Assembly (NCBI GenBank): GCA_026014465.1
Contig: JAOZID010000004.1
Coordinates: 310,001-374,000, forward strand
Direction: 5' to 3'
From: Candidatus Bathyarchaeota archaeon
GTDB lineage: Archaea > Thermoproteota > Bathyarchaeia > Bathyarchaeales > Bathycorpusculaceae
Length of the DNA: 64,000 bases
The notes under the pieces are model-generated. The model was not told the DNA's origin, made no database searches, and saw only the letters and a program-made list of their open reading frames with translations. Positions within the stretch are counted from its first letter, which is position 1; every line of letters begins with the position of its first letter. Below, in pieces: positions 32,032 to 41,231 of this stretch. The translations under genes and the position numbers were made by a program.

Positions 32032-33461
32032 AACAACAAGCCATCACCCGAACTATCAGCCCTCCTATAACCCGCAACCGCCAACTCTCCCTCGACGAGC
32101 TAAAAACCATACCCATACCAATGCAAATACAAAGCGACAAAATCATCTTCGAAACAGGCTTAAAAGGCTGGAAACTCAAGCAACCAGTCACCGTAAGCCT
32201 CGACAAAGTTCTCGCAGCCAAAGAAAAAGGACTCATCACCTACATCCTAAACTCCTTTCTAAGCGAACGACCAAACCTCATACCCTTCGTCTTCGACAAC
32301 CCAACCGTAATCAAAATGGCACGCCACTTCCTACGCCACTGCTCAGGCTCAGTCCACAGCTGCTACAGCTACTCAGCAACTATCGAAAAATACTCCATCT
32401 GGCTAGGCTACAACCCAGAACTCATAATCGCAGACACCAAACCAGTCGGAAGCATCCCCGACCCACAGCGAGTCCAAAACCACTGCGGATACCTCGACGA
32501 CTACATAGCCGAACTCCAAGACGAAGGCCTCTCCCCAGGAAGAGTTCACACCTACGCTAAACACGTCAAAACCTTCTACAAAGTAAACGGCGTCAAAATC
32601 GAACCCGCCGAACCCCTAAGCCGCCGAGTCACCTACAAAGACCGAGCACCAAAACCCGAAGAACTCGCCAAACTACTCGACATAGCAGACCTAAGAGAAA
32701 AAGCCATAATATCCATGCTAGCTTTAGGCGCTTTTAGAGAAGAAACCCTCTCAAAACTCCAATACCGCCACGTACAAGAAGACCTCGAAGCCAACCGCAT
32801 CCCAATCCACGTACACGTCGAAGCAGAAATCACCAAAGGCAAATATCACGACTACGACACCTTCCTAGGCGCAGAAGCAGCCCAGTTCCTAAAACTCTAC
32901 ATCGAACACAGAAAGAAAGGCGTCGGCAGAATCCCACCCGAAACCCTAACCCCAGAAGCGCCGCTAATCCGAGACAAAAACACCGCTGAAGAAGTCAAAC
33001 CAATCGGACCAAAACAACTACGCCTAAAAGTACACTCACTCTACAAAGAGGCAGGTTTACTCAAACAAAAAAGAGGACGCATGTTCGATCTGCGAGTTCA
33101 CAGCCTGCGCAAATTCTTCAAAACCCAAATGCTCGCCTTAGGCGTCCAGCCAGACTACGTTGACTACATGATGGGACACACAGTTGACACCTACCACGAC
33201 ATCCAAAGCCTCGGCATAGACAAACTACGAAACGTCTACACAGCAGCCGGACTAGCAATCGTACAGAAAACCAAAGTCAGCAAAGTTGACGCCCTCAAAG
33301 AAATCATACGCGCATGGGGCATGAACCCCGAACAAATGCTCGCCAAAGACGCACTAGCCGAAGGCGCCACAACAAAAATAAACGCCGATGAACTCGAAAA
33401 CCACCAACTCGTCGTTTTAAGCAACCAACTAAAGGAGCTGATACGAAATGAAACAAGATAA
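32028..33461 (+). CDS. Tyrosine recombinase (archaeal integrase)
   Basis: 477 residues. The N-terminal part (about 85-185) is a SAM-like core-binding domain, and the catalytic domain follows: ArgI in LALGAFREETLSKLQ near 235, Lys in ITKGKYHDYD near 270, HSLRKFF (His-x-x-Arg) near 361, the GH of MMGHTVDTYHDI near 385 and the Tyr just after it. Codon use is uniformly A/C-ending, unlike the patchy pattern of the host genes that follow. As last large gene of the island it probably integrates and excises it; the right border should be close to its 3' end. Confidence 0.85.
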   Translation: MKQQAITRTISPPITRNRQLSLDELKTIPIPMQIQSDKIIFETGLKGWKLKQPVTVSLDKVLAAKEKGLITYILNSFLSERPNLIPFVFDNPTVIKMARHFLRHCSGSVHSCYSYSATIEKYSIWLGYNPELIIADTKPVGSIPDPQRVQNHCGYLDDYIAELQDEGLSPGRVHTYAKHVKTFYKVNGVKIEPAEPLSRRVTYKDRAPKPEELAKLLDIADLREKAIISMLALGAFREETLSKLQYRHVQEDLEANRIPIHVHVEAEITKGKYHDYDTFLGAEAAQFLKLYIEHRKKGVGRIPPETLTPEAPLIRDKNTAEEVKPIGPKQLRLKVHSLYKEAGLLKQKRGRMFDLRVHSLRKFFKTQMLALGVQPDYVDYMMGHTVDTYHDIQSLGIDKLRNVYTAAGLAIVQKTKVSKVDALKEIIRAWGMNPEQMLAKDALAEGATTKINADELENHQLVVLSNQLKELIRNETR

Positions 33462-33549
33462 AATCCTAGCAGGTGGCTTAATAACCGTCGGGCCCGCCAA
33501 TCACGTCTTGGTGGTTGGCGGTTGTGGTTTTTACCTAAATCTTAATTAG
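33448..33549 (+). CDS. Tiny open frame overlapping the integrase end (possibly a truncated gene)
   Basis: 33 codons after ATG 33448, with AAAGGAG 11 bases upstream, overlapping the integrase stop. MKQDKILAGGLITVG looks like the start of a small membrane protein, but the hydrophobic run is broken by PANHVLVVGGCGFY exactly where a hairpin lies. It may be a gene cut by recombination at the island border, or spurious. Confidence 0.3.
   Translation: MKQDKILAGGLITVGPANHVLVVGGCGFYLNLN
33494..33521. other. Hairpin after the integrase (terminator or attachment site)
   Basis: CCGCCAATCAC and GTGGTTGGCGG pair over 11 bases (one G-T) around a 6-base loop, followed by TTGTGGTTTTT. It is GC-rich in an otherwise AT-rich gap and lies at the probable island border. 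Candidate intrinsic-type terminator for the integrase operon, or the core of the attachment site. Confidence 0.45.
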
Positions 33550-33608
33550 TGGCTTGTTGGTAGGTTCGGTTATCGTTTGCGGCGTGGTTAGTCTGTATTA
33601 TTACCCAA

Positions 33609-34706
33609 ATGTTAGAGTCTGATGCCAAGAAAAACGATGATGCTTTTTTTGTTCCTGTAGATTTAATTCGGGTTTTGGCTATTGTTTTGGTTGTTGTTTT
33701 GCATGCTTCTAACGAGTATTTTACGAGTATGTTTCAGACTCCGTTGTCTTCTGATGTGTACTGGTTGACGGCGGCGGTTTACAAGTCTGTGGCTTTGCCT
33801 TGTGTTCCCCTTTTTATCATGCTTAGCGGTGCCTTGCTTTTGCGTCCTTCCAAAACTGGTGAACCCATCAGGGTTTTTCTAAAAAAACGTTGTAACCGTC
33901 TGGGTTTAGCCTTCATATTCTGGAGCATCATCTACCTTCTATGGAGCTTTCTAATAACCGATGTCCCCTTCACGCCCTCAAACATGCTCCACGGCTTCGT
34001 ACGCGGACTCTTCACAGGACCCTACTACCATTTCTGGTTCATCTACCTCCTAATTGGGCTTTACCTAATAACTCCGGTTCTGCGCGCTGTCCTAGCGTAT
34101 CGTGACTGTACCAAACTTCTCAGGTACATAGCGCTGCTTTGGTTTGCAGGCGTAGCTGTTGTGCCCCTAATTCAGCTGCTCACTGGTTATAGCTTAACTA
34201 GCACTGTCTTTGTTTTTGGCGGCGGCGTAGGCTACTTTGTTTTGGGTGTGTACTTGCAAAACGTCAAAGTCCGCTCACGGCTGCTGTATGGCTTGTTTGG
34301 TTTAGGCGTAGTCTGGACTGTAATTGCCACTTGGGCTATGAGTTTTCCCTTCAACAATTTAGGTCAAACATACTTCTTCTTTGACTATTTTGCTGCAAAC
34401 TCCATCCTAAGCTCCGTTGCTCTCTTCCTGATCCTAAACAAATTCCCCGCTAACTGGCCAAGAAGCAATCATCCCCACCTAAGCCGACTTATCAAAGCCA
34501 TAAGCCACAACACCTTGCCCATTTACCTGTTTCACCTCATAATCTTAGAGTCCTTCCAGCGGGGCTTCTTTGGCTTCAAACTAAGCCTAACCAACATTGG
34601 CCCCATAATCGGCATCCCCCTTCTTAGCGTGCTCACCCTCTTCATCACCCTAGCACTGGTGCTGGTAATGAAAAAAGTCCCCATACTAAACAAGCTAATC
34701 GGCTAA
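33609..34706 (+). CDS. Membrane acyltransferase, acyltransferase-3 family
   Basis: 365 residues with about ten membrane helices. The family landmarks are present: VDLIRVLAIVLVVVLHASNE (helix 1 with the conserved Arg and His) and LPCVPLFIMLSGALLLRP (helix 2-3 region). The C-terminal LPIYLFHLIILE is also typical. These enzymes O-acylate sugars of surface polymers at the membrane, as WecH/YiaH and OafA do. It is a single gene just right of the integrase region, with host-like patchy codon use. The acceptor is unknown. Confidence 0.85.
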   Translation: MLESDAKKNDDAFFVPVDLIRVLAIVLVVVLHASNEYFTSMFQTPLSSDVYWLTAAVYKSVALPCVPLFIMLSGALLLRPSKTGEPIRVFLKKRCNRLGLAFIFWSIIYLLWSFLITDVPFTPSNMLHGFVRGLFTGPYYHFWFIYLLIGLYLITPVLRAVLAYRDCTKLLRYIALLWFAGVAVVPLIQLLTGYSLTSTVFVFGGGVGYFVLGVYLQNVKVRSRLLYGLFGLGVVWTVIATWAMSFPFNNLGQTYFFFDYFAANSILSSVALFLILNKFPANWPRSNHPHLSRLIKAISHNTLPIYLFHLIILESFQRGFFGFKLSLTNIGPIIGIPLLSVLTLFITLALVLVMKKVPILNKLIG

Positions 34707-34738
34707 ACCCAAGTTACAGTCCGCAAACTCAGATAATT

Positions 34739-35392
34739 TTAGCTGATTCCTTGGTAGATTTGGTTGGCGATTATGGTTGCGGCTTCATCTGTGGGGTGGA
34801 CGCCGTCGGGGAAGTATTGTGAGTACTCGGTTAGGGCGTTGTAGACGTTTATGGTGATTAAGCAGTTTTGGTTTGCGATTTCTTCTATGAGTGGGATTAT
34901 GCCTTCGGTGAGGTTTGTGTTGTTTAGGCTTAGGTTATTGTCGAATATGGGGGGCGGTGTTACGAGGTAGATTTGGGGGTTGCTTTCAAGATTTTGTAGC
35001 TGGTTGATGAGGTTTTGGTAGTCTGATTCAAAATTGTTGATTGCTTGGTAAATGTCCTCTCGGGCATCATTGGTTCCCAGCATAATGATTACGATGTTGG
35101 GCTGGAACTTTTGAGCGTGGTAGAATTCATGTGTTCCCATGTACGGATTGTACGTGTGGCACAGCACCGTTGAACCACTTGCTCCAAAATTCTCCACAAA
35201 ATACCTGTCCCCAAGCAGGTCTTGCAGGGTTTGGGGGTAATTGGTGTATTCTGTAATGCTGTCTCCCACGCAAGCAACACGAATCGGTTCAGCGCTGCTA
35301 TTTGACAAGTTTTCAAGTACCACTACCGAACTCACCAAGACCAAAACAACTGCAAGGAAGACCGCCAAAAACTTTACCCTAACTATTTCCAT
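34739..35392 (-). CDS. Secreted or membrane-anchored SGNH/GDSL hydrolase
   Basis: 217 residues from ATG 35392 (AAGGAAGGA precedes). An N-terminal hydrophobic segment (LAVFLAVVLVLVSSVVVL) is a signal peptide or anchor. The four SGNH blocks are seen: GDSITEY (Ser), FGASGS (Gly), GTNDARE (Asn) and DGVHPTD (Asp, His), so it should be an active esterase or lipase outside the cell. It runs convergently to the acyltransferase, and the two may act on the same surface acyl groups in opposite directions. Confidence 0.85.
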   Translation of the reverse strand: MEIVRVKFLAVFLAVVLVLVSSVVVLENLSNSSAEPIRVACVGDSITEYTNYPQTLQDLLGDRYFVENFGASGSTVLCHTYNPYMGTHEFYHAQKFQPNIVIIMLGTNDAREDIYQAINNFESDYQNLINQLQNLESNPQIYLVTPPPIFDNNLSLNNTNLTEGIIPLIEEIANQNCLITINVYNALTEYSQYFPDGVHPTDEAATIIANQIYQGIS

Positions 35393-35557
35393 TCCTTCCT
35401 TTACGTGCATGCGCCCGCTCAACTTACAGAAGCAATATCCTAAAAACATTTGCGATTCTAAGCTACAGATGCGGTTTGCCTGCTTTTGAGCTGATTTCTA
35501 TTTGAAAAAGAGTTTAAAGCTGATGTGCCATAAAAATACGGTAGCGAGGAACGTGTT

Positions 35558-35980
35558 ATGTCTGAACCTGCCGTGACTAAACTGAAGCTTTTGGATGGTT
35601 ACCGTTTTAATGCTGAGTTTAACGTTGAGGGCGTGCCTGATTTGATTGTTGATGAAGCGCCGCCTCTTGGGGGTGGGGCTGGTCCAAATCCTGCACAGCT
35701 GCTCTCTGTTGCGGTTGGGCACTGCATGAGTTCTAGTCTGCTGTTTTGTTTGCAGCGTTCACGAATCAAGGTCAAAAACTTGGAGACAACGCTAAACGTG
35801 AACCCCACGCGAAACGCTGAAGGACGGCTTAGAATCAAAAGCATAGACGTCAAGCTTCACGTAGAAGTCGCCGAAGAAGACAAACCGCGCCTGCCCCGAT
35901 GTCTGGAGATTTTCGAAAATTACTGCACCGTAACCCAAAGCGTACGCCAAGGCATAGACGTCTCCGTAGACATAAAATAG
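35558..35980 (+). CDS. OsmC family protein
   Basis: 140 residues, the full OsmC/Ohr fold: N-terminal beta strands, VGHCMSSSLLFCL with the peroxidatic-type Cys, and ENYCTVTQSVRQG with the second Cys. Both active Cys are present, so a thiol peroxidase role is possible, although many OsmC members (YhfA-type) have no proven activity. TATA-like sequence lies in the gap before it. It is followed by pyruvate kinase after about 80 bases. Confidence 0.85.
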   Translation: MSEPAVTKLKLLDGYRFNAEFNVEGVPDLIVDEAPPLGGGAGPNPAQLLSVAVGHCMSSSLLFCLQRSRIKVKNLETTLNVNPTRNAEGRLRIKSIDVKLHVEVAEEDKPRLPRCLEIFENYCTVTQSVRQGIDVSVDIK

Positions 35981-36060
35981 CCCCCTATGTGTGGTTTTGG
36001 TTGCCGTGTGCCGTTAGCCTTAACTCAGAGCGCGAACTAGATAACTTTGAGGCGTAGCCT

Positions 36061-37440
36061 TTGAAGAAAACCAAAATACTTTGCACTATAGGGCCTGCCA
36101 GCATCGAAAAACAAACCCTGCAACAGATGTACAATGCAGGCATGAATGGCGCACGCATAAACACCGCCTACGGAGACCAAGCCCAGTACCGCAAAGTCAT
36201 CAAAAACGTGCGTGAAGTCGCTGAAATTCCCATAATTCTTGATTTGAAAGGTCCCGAGATTCGGCTTCACGCCTCTCAACCTCAAACCGTCAACAAAGGC
36301 GACTTCTTAGAAGTAGGCTTTGACGGCGAAGCAACCAGTTTCAATCATGACTTTTACGATAAAGTCTCTGTTGACGACTACATTTACGTGGATAACGGCA
36401 AAATCAAAACCCAAATCGTCGAGAAAGCCAACCGTAAACTGAGGTTGATAGTCTTGGATAAGGGGCGCATTGAGGACGGGAAGGGCATAAACGTTCCCAA
36501 CAAACAGCTCTCCGTACCTACCCTGTGCGCAAAAGATTTCGAACTTATCGCTTTCGCCAAAGAACTTGACGTGGAATACCTTGCACTCTCGTTTACCCGA
36601 AACGCAAACGACATCAAAACCCTGCAAGCAAACACCCAAAACTTCACGGGCGGCATCATAGCCAAAATCGAAAACTTTGAGGGCGTAAACAACATCGAAG
36701 AAATCATGGACGTCGCCGACGGGGTTATGGTTGCGCGTGGGGACCTTGGCGTGGAAATTGAGCCTGAACGAGTTCCTCTTGTCCAAAAACGCATAATCCG
36801 ACGCTGCAACCAACGCGGCATGCTCGTTGTAACCGCCACGGAAATGCTTGACTCCATGATTCATCAATCAAACCCCACCCGCGCAGAAGTTAGCGACGTG
36901 GCAAACGCGATTTTGGACGGCACCGACGCGGTTATGCTTTCAGGAGAAACCGCCATTGGAATGTACCCTGTAGACGCTGTGGGTATGATGTCGCGTATAG
37001 CTGTGGAATCTGAAAAAGCCGTGGAGACAACTGTGGTGGACACAGGAGAATTCCTAAACATTTCTGATACGGTTAGCGAGGCTATCCAGTGGATATGCAA
37101 CGACATGCCCCTAGACAAAGTCATAACCCTCACACGTTCAGGCTACACCGCCCGCATGATAACCCGCTTCAAGGTACCTCAACCCATAATCGCCGTAACC
37201 CCAAACAACAACGTCAAAAAACAGCTTGAACTAATCTTTGGCGTACAACCTGTACAGATTGATTACCGAAACGAAAAAGACCGCATCCTATCAGTTGCCA
37301 CCAAACTCCACGACATGAACCTTGTAGACGAGGAAGATATTGTGTTGTTCACGGCGGCTATGCGAACAACCAAAACGCACGCAAGCAACACCATCGAAAT
37401 CCACAGCATCAAAGGACTCAAAAAACTCGCCAGCCTCTAA
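36061..37440 (+). CDS. pyk: Pyruvate kinase
   Basis: 459 residues, TTG start with GAGGCG upstream. N-terminal KTKILCTIGPAS, LDLKGPEIR, the catalytic Lys region IIAKIENFEGVNN, the signature VMVARGDLGVEIEPERVPLVQ (abridged here to its ends) and ATEMLDSM are all present, and a normal C-terminal domain (TRSGYTARMITRF) follows. It transfers phosphate from phosphoenolpyruvate to ADP. The family's lid (B) domain is present but short, as usual in archaea. Its 3' end overlaps hemD on the other strand by four bases. Confidence 0.95.
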   Translation: MKKTKILCTIGPASIEKQTLQQMYNAGMNGARINTAYGDQAQYRKVIKNVREVAEIPIILDLKGPEIRLHASQPQTVNKGDFLEVGFDGEATSFNHDFYDKVSVDDYIYVDNGKIKTQIVEKANRKLRLIVLDKGRIEDGKGINVPNKQLSVPTLCAKDFELIAFAKELDVEYLALSFTRNANDIKTLQANTQNFTGGIIAKIENFEGVNNIEEIMDVADGVMVARGDLGVEIEPERVPLVQKRIIRRCNQRGMLVVTATEMLDSMIHQSNPTRAEVSDVANAILDGTDAVMLSGETAIGMYPVDAVGMMSRIAVESEKAVETTVVDTGEFLNISDTVSEAIQWICNDMPLDKVITLTRSGYTARMITRFKVPQPIIAVTPNNNVKKQLELIFGVQPVQIDYRNEKDRILSVATKLHDMNLVDEEDIVLFTAAMRTTKTHASNTIEIHSIKGLKKLASL

Positions 37441-38258
37441 CGCGCCCAAAACCGAGCCAAAGCCAGCAGAGCATCCTCAAACAAATGCTTCTCAGGAACC
37501 ACATCCACCACAACACCCAAATCCTCCAACGCCTCCGCCGTCACAGGACCAATCGCCACAACAACCACCTTACCATTCAAAACCACCCGCAACTGCTCAG
37601 ATGAAACCTCAGGCTCCACCAGCCTAAACAAGTTCCTAGCACTCATCGAACTGCCAAACACGACCGCATCAATTTTCCCCTCCAGCAAATCAGATGCAAA
37701 CCTTGAGTTGGCTTCTTTGTCCTGTGGCAGTTTGGATTCGTACACGTAGACTTCTTCGACATTGGCGCCTTCGTGGGTGAGGGTTTCTTTGAGTGTGGGG
37801 GCTGCTGCTGACGTCCGCGGGATACCAATTAATTTACCTTGAACGCCTCGGGTTCGTAGCATCTGTAAAATTCCTTCTGACGTGTACTTCTCAGGAATCA
37901 ACTCTACCTGTACGCCGCGGGTTTGGAGTTCTTGGGCTGTTTGGGGTCCAACCGCCACGACCGCCGTGCTTTTCAAGCCTTTCTGCAGCGCCGTTTGTAG
38001 TTCAAGTTTTTCTGCCGCCTCAAAGAGGTGGTTTACGCCGTTGGTGCTCATAAAAACCGTGTAATCCACTGCGCTCCTCTCCAGTTTCATAATGAACTCT
38101 CTTATGGGGGCGAGGTCAGTGGGCGGTTTGATTTCTATGGTCGGCACTAAATAGGGTTTCCCGCCTAAGCGCTGTATGATTTGGGCGGCTTGCTGGTTTT
38201 GCCCGCGAGGACGAGTGGTGGCGACGGTTTTGCCGTTTAATGAGTTGGTTTGAACCAT
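37437..38258 (-). CDS. hemD: Uroporphyrinogen-III synthase
   Basis: 273 residues. It closes hydroxymethylbilane to uroporphyrinogen III. Typical landmarks are TTRPRGQNQQA near the start, YTVFMSTNGVNHLFEA, VVAVGPQTAQEL and the C-terminal VVAIGPVTAEALEDLGV with the second VFGSSMSARNLF. The family is poorly conserved, but two-domain repetition and context leave little doubt. It is the last gene of the minus-strand tetrapyrrole operon and overlaps the methyltransferase gene by 22 bases. Confidence 0.93.
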   Translation of the reverse strand: MVQTNSLNGKTVATTRPRGQNQQAAQIIQRLGGKPYLVPTIEIKPPTDLAPIREFIMKLERSAVDYTVFMSTNGVNHLFEAAEKLELQTALQKGLKSTAVVAVGPQTAQELQTRGVQVELIPEKYTSEGILQMLRTRGVQGKLIGIPRTSAAAPTLKETLTHEGANVEEVYVYESKLPQDKEANSRFASDLLEGKIDAVVFGSSMSARNLFRLVEPEVSSEQLRVVLNGKVVVVAIGPVTAEALEDLGVVVDVVPEKHLFEDALLALARFWAR

Positions 38259-38990
38259 GCAAGTTCCCTGCCTAACTCGACGACTTTGCCAATTACTATG
38301 ACTGCGGGGGGTTTCACGTTTTGGGTTTTGGCTTGCTCCGCGATGGTTTTGAGGCTACCTGTAACGCTGCGCTGGTTTTTGGTGGTTCCCTGCTCAACAA
38401 GCGCCACGGGCAAATCGGGGTCTACGCCGCCCTCCAACAGCTTACCCGCAATGGACTCTAAGGATTCTACGCCCATCAAAACCACCACCGTATCCACTGC
38501 GCGTGCAATGCTTGCCCAGTCAATGTTTCGTGTGCCTTCGCCTGCTTGATGCCCCGTAACAACAGCCACCGACGATGCGTAGTCCCTGTGCGTGAGTGGT
38601 ATGCCTGCGTACATGGGCGCCGCAACCGACGAGGAGATGCCTGGAACCACTTCGAATTCTACGGCGTTCTTTGTGAGGGCTTGGGCTTCTTCGCCGCCCC
38701 TGCCAAAAATGAATGGGTCACCGCCCTTGAGCCGCACCACATCTCTGCCAGCCAAAGCTTTTTCCACGAGTAACTCGGTGATTTTGTCTTGAGGAACCAC
38801 ATGCTTGCCCGAACGCTTGCCCACATAGATTTTCTCTGCGGATTTGGGCGCAAACTTCATGATTTCCTCACTTACCAGTCGGTCATAAACCACCAACTCC
38901 GCTGACTTCAAAAGCTCTAAAGCCCTCAACGTCAACAACTTCGGGTCGCTTGGACCTGCTCCAACCAAAAACACCTTACCACGGGCCATA
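38237..38990 (-). CDS. cobA: Uroporphyrinogen-III C-methyltransferase (SUMT)
   Basis: About 250 residues from ATG 38990, chosen for GGAGGAAAAAGT upstream. VFLVGAGPSDPKLLTLRAL, VYDRLVSEEIM, RLKGGDPFIFGRGGEE and VVPGISS are the standard methylase motifs. It adds two methyl groups at C2 and C7 to give precorrin-2, the branch point to siroheme and cobalamin. It starts within the end of hemC, so it is coupled to it. Confidence 0.95.
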
Positions 38991-39908
38991 CTTTTTCCTC
39001 CATGTTTGTTCGATTTCTTTTGCTCCCTGCTCAACGAGTTGTTGGGCTACTTCCTTGCCGATTTGTGCGGCGTTTTCAAGGGTGCCTTTTGCGTCTGCTT
39101 GGATTTTGCTTTGTCCATCTAACGTGAACATGACCCCCAAAAGCGTTAACGTGGTGCCGTTTGTTTTTCCTACTGCGCCGATGGGTACGCGGCAGCCTCC
39201 GCCAAGTTCAAACATCAGGCTCCTCTCGGCTGTGACTTCCGCTCGCGTTTGCTTATGCTCTATAGCCTGCAAAAAATCTGTAACCTTCACATTAGTTTTC
39301 TTGGCAACTATGGCTAGGGCTCCTTGACCTGGCGCTGAGGGAAACTCTTCAACTGTGAACTCTTCTGTTATGTGCCTTGTTAGATGCATTCGCTCCAGCC
39401 CCGCCTTCGCAATGATGATGCCGTCAAACTCGCCGCTTTGCACTTTCTGAATACGCGTATCCACGTTGCCCCGTATGGCTTTCACTTCCAAGTCTGGACG
39501 CATGTTTTTGACTTGGGCTAGTCTGCGTAAGCTGCCTGTGCCGATGACTGCCCCCTTTGGCAGATCTTTGAGTTTTTGGTTGCTTCGTGAGATGAGGGCG
39601 TCGTTGGGGGCGGCGCGTTGGGGGATGGCTGCAATGGTGGTTTGGGGGTTTTCTGCAGTGGGGACGTCTTTGAGGCTGGCTACTGCAAAGTCGGCTTCGT
39701 CGTTGATGAGGGCTTGGTCGATTTCTTTTTCGAAAATGCCTTGGCTGTCAATGGTGAATAGGGGCTTGTTTTGTTCGGTATCCCCAAGGGTTTTGATGAT
39801 TTTGATTTCAAACTCGGCTTGCGGCTGCGCCCGTTTAAGCTGATCCAAAAACTGCTCGGTCTGCACACGCGAAAGCCTACTGCCCCTAGTGCCCACAACA
39901 AACTTCAT
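38976..39908 (-). CDS. hemC: Porphobilinogen deaminase (hydroxymethylbilane synthase)
   Basis: 310 residues, standard length. FVVGTRGSRLSRVQTEQ at the start, SLKDVPT, GTGSLRRLAQ and AIRGNVDTRIQK are typical; the dipyrromethane cofactor Cys lies in LGGGCRVPIGA near residue 240. It links four porphobilinogen units. Its ATG directly follows the stop of hemL (no gap), and the next gene overlaps its end. Confidence 0.96.
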   Translation of the reverse strand: MKFVVGTRGSRLSRVQTEQFLDQLKRAQPQAEFEIKIIKTLGDTEQNKPLFTIDSQGIFEKEIDQALINDEADFAVASLKDVPTAENPQTTIAAIPQRAAPNDALISRSNQKLKDLPKGAVIGTGSLRRLAQVKNMRPDLEVKAIRGNVDTRIQKVQSGEFDGIIIAKAGLERMHLTRHITEEFTVEEFPSAPGQGALAIVAKKTNVKVTDFLQAIEHKQTRAEVTAERSLMFELGGGCRVPIGAVGKTNGTTLTLLGVMFTLDGQSKIQADAKGTLENAAQIGKEVAQQLVEQGAKEIEQTWRKKYGPW

Positions 39909-41231
39909 CTACGCCGACTTGCCCCCTACTTTGGATGCTGCCTTAAGAGCCCTGCCAAAAGCTTCCACAGTAGCTTTTAGGTCGTCTTCTGAGTGGGCGT
40001 TTGATAAGAAGCAGGTTTCGAACTGTGCGGGAGGGATGAAGATGCCCTGCTTGAGCAGTTCACGGAAGTACGCTTGGAACCTTTCGATATCCGCGGACAT
40101 GACGCTTTGGTAATCCCATACGGGTTGCGCGGTGAAGAAGATTTGGAACATGGATGCGATGTTGTGAACCTGTACCTGTAAGTTGTAGTCTGCTGCGTAG
40201 TCTGTGAGCGCCTTTTTTAGTTCCGCGCCGTTTTTTTGCAGCCGTGGGTAGATTTCTTTTTGGTTTTGCTGTAGGATTTGCAGGGTTTTGGTGGCTGCGG
40301 TTGTTGAGATGGGGTTGCCGCAGAACGTTCCTGCTTGGTAGACTTTGCCCGACGGCGAGATGTGCTGCATGATTTCTTTTTTGCCTCCAAACACCGCGAG
40401 GGGAAAGCCGCCGCCCAAAACTTTGCCCAACGTTGTCATGTCAGGTTGCACGCCGTAGTGCTCTTGTGCGCCGCCAAGTGCTAATCGGAAACCCGTGATG
40501 ATTTCGTCGAAAATCAAAACCGCCCCGTACTCGCTGCATGTTCTGCGCAGTTGCTGCAGGTACTGTTGTTTTGGAAGTATAAGCCCTGCGTTTCCCATGA
40601 CAGGCTCAACGATAACTGCGGCGATGTCATTGCCTTCGCGTTTGAACGTTTCTTCTATGGCTTGGGGGTTGTTGTAGGACAAAACTATGGTGTTCTGCGT
40701 AGTTTGGGTGGGTATGCCTGGCGAGGTTGGTGCGCCAAAGGTGCTGGCTCCTGAACCTGCCTTGACCAGTACGCAGTCGTGAGCGCCGTGGAAGCAACCT
40801 TCGAACTTTATTATTTTCTTTCTGCCCGTGTAGCCGCGCGCCGTTCTAATCGCGTGCATGGTAGCTTCGGTGCCTGAGTTAACCAGCCGCAACATCTCAA
40901 CGCTTGGAAACAACTCCTTGACGCGTTCTGCGAACTCCACCTCCAACGCAGTCGGCACCCCAAACAGCGACCCATGCTTTAGTTGCGCCGTGACGGCTTG
41001 GGCTACCTCGGGGTTAGCGTGCCCCAAAAAGATGGCGCCGTATGCCATGCAGTAGTCTATGTAGACTTCGCCGTCGACGCCGTAAAGTTTGGAGCCCTCT
41101 GCTCTGGCTGCAAAGAACGGGTTTGGCTCAAATGCCCGCACGGGGCTGTTGACGCCTCCGGGGATGGTTTTTTTGGCTTTGTCGAAGAGTTCTTTGGATT
41201 TGCTTGTGGTTACTGCTGCTGATTCAACCAT
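39909..41231 (-). CDS. hemL: Glutamate-1-semialdehyde 2,1-aminomutase
   Basis: 440 residues, PLP enzyme that makes 5-aminolevulinate from the product of HemA (C5 pathway). Landmarks: IPGGVNSPVRAF, VNSGTEATMHAIR, IIFDEIITGFR-like segment ILIFDEIITGFRLA and the PLP Lys in TTLGKVLGGGFPLA. The N-terminus overlaps the end of hemB by 22 bases. It lies in the same operon as hemB, hemC, cobA and hemD, while hemA is divergent. Confidence 0.96.
   Translation of the reverse strand: MVESAAVTTSKSKELFDKAKKTIPGGVNSPVRAFEPNPFFAARAEGSKLYGVDGEVYIDYCMAYGAIFLGHANPEVAQAVTAQLKHGSLFGVPTALEVEFAERVKELFPSVEMLRLVNSGTEATMHAIRTARGYTGRKKIIKFEGCFHGAHDCVLVKAGSGASTFGAPTSPGIPTQTTQNTIVLSYNNPQAIEETFKREGNDIAAVIVEPVMGNAGLILPKQQYLQQLRRTCSEYGAVLIFDEIITGFRLALGGAQEHYGVQPDMTTLGKVLGGGFPLAVFGGKKEIMQHISPSGKVYQAGTFCGNPISTTAATKTLQILQQNQKEIYPRLQKNGAELKKALTDYAADYNLQVQVHNIASMFQIFFTAQPVWDYQSVMSADIERFQAYFRELLKQGIFIPPAQFETCFLSNAHSEDDLKATVEAFGRALKAASKVGGKSA

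Noticed and set aside
36307-36867. 186-residue minus-strand frame inside pyruvate kinase
   Set aside because: The plus strand carries the full pyruvate kinase signature; the minus frame is antisense to it.
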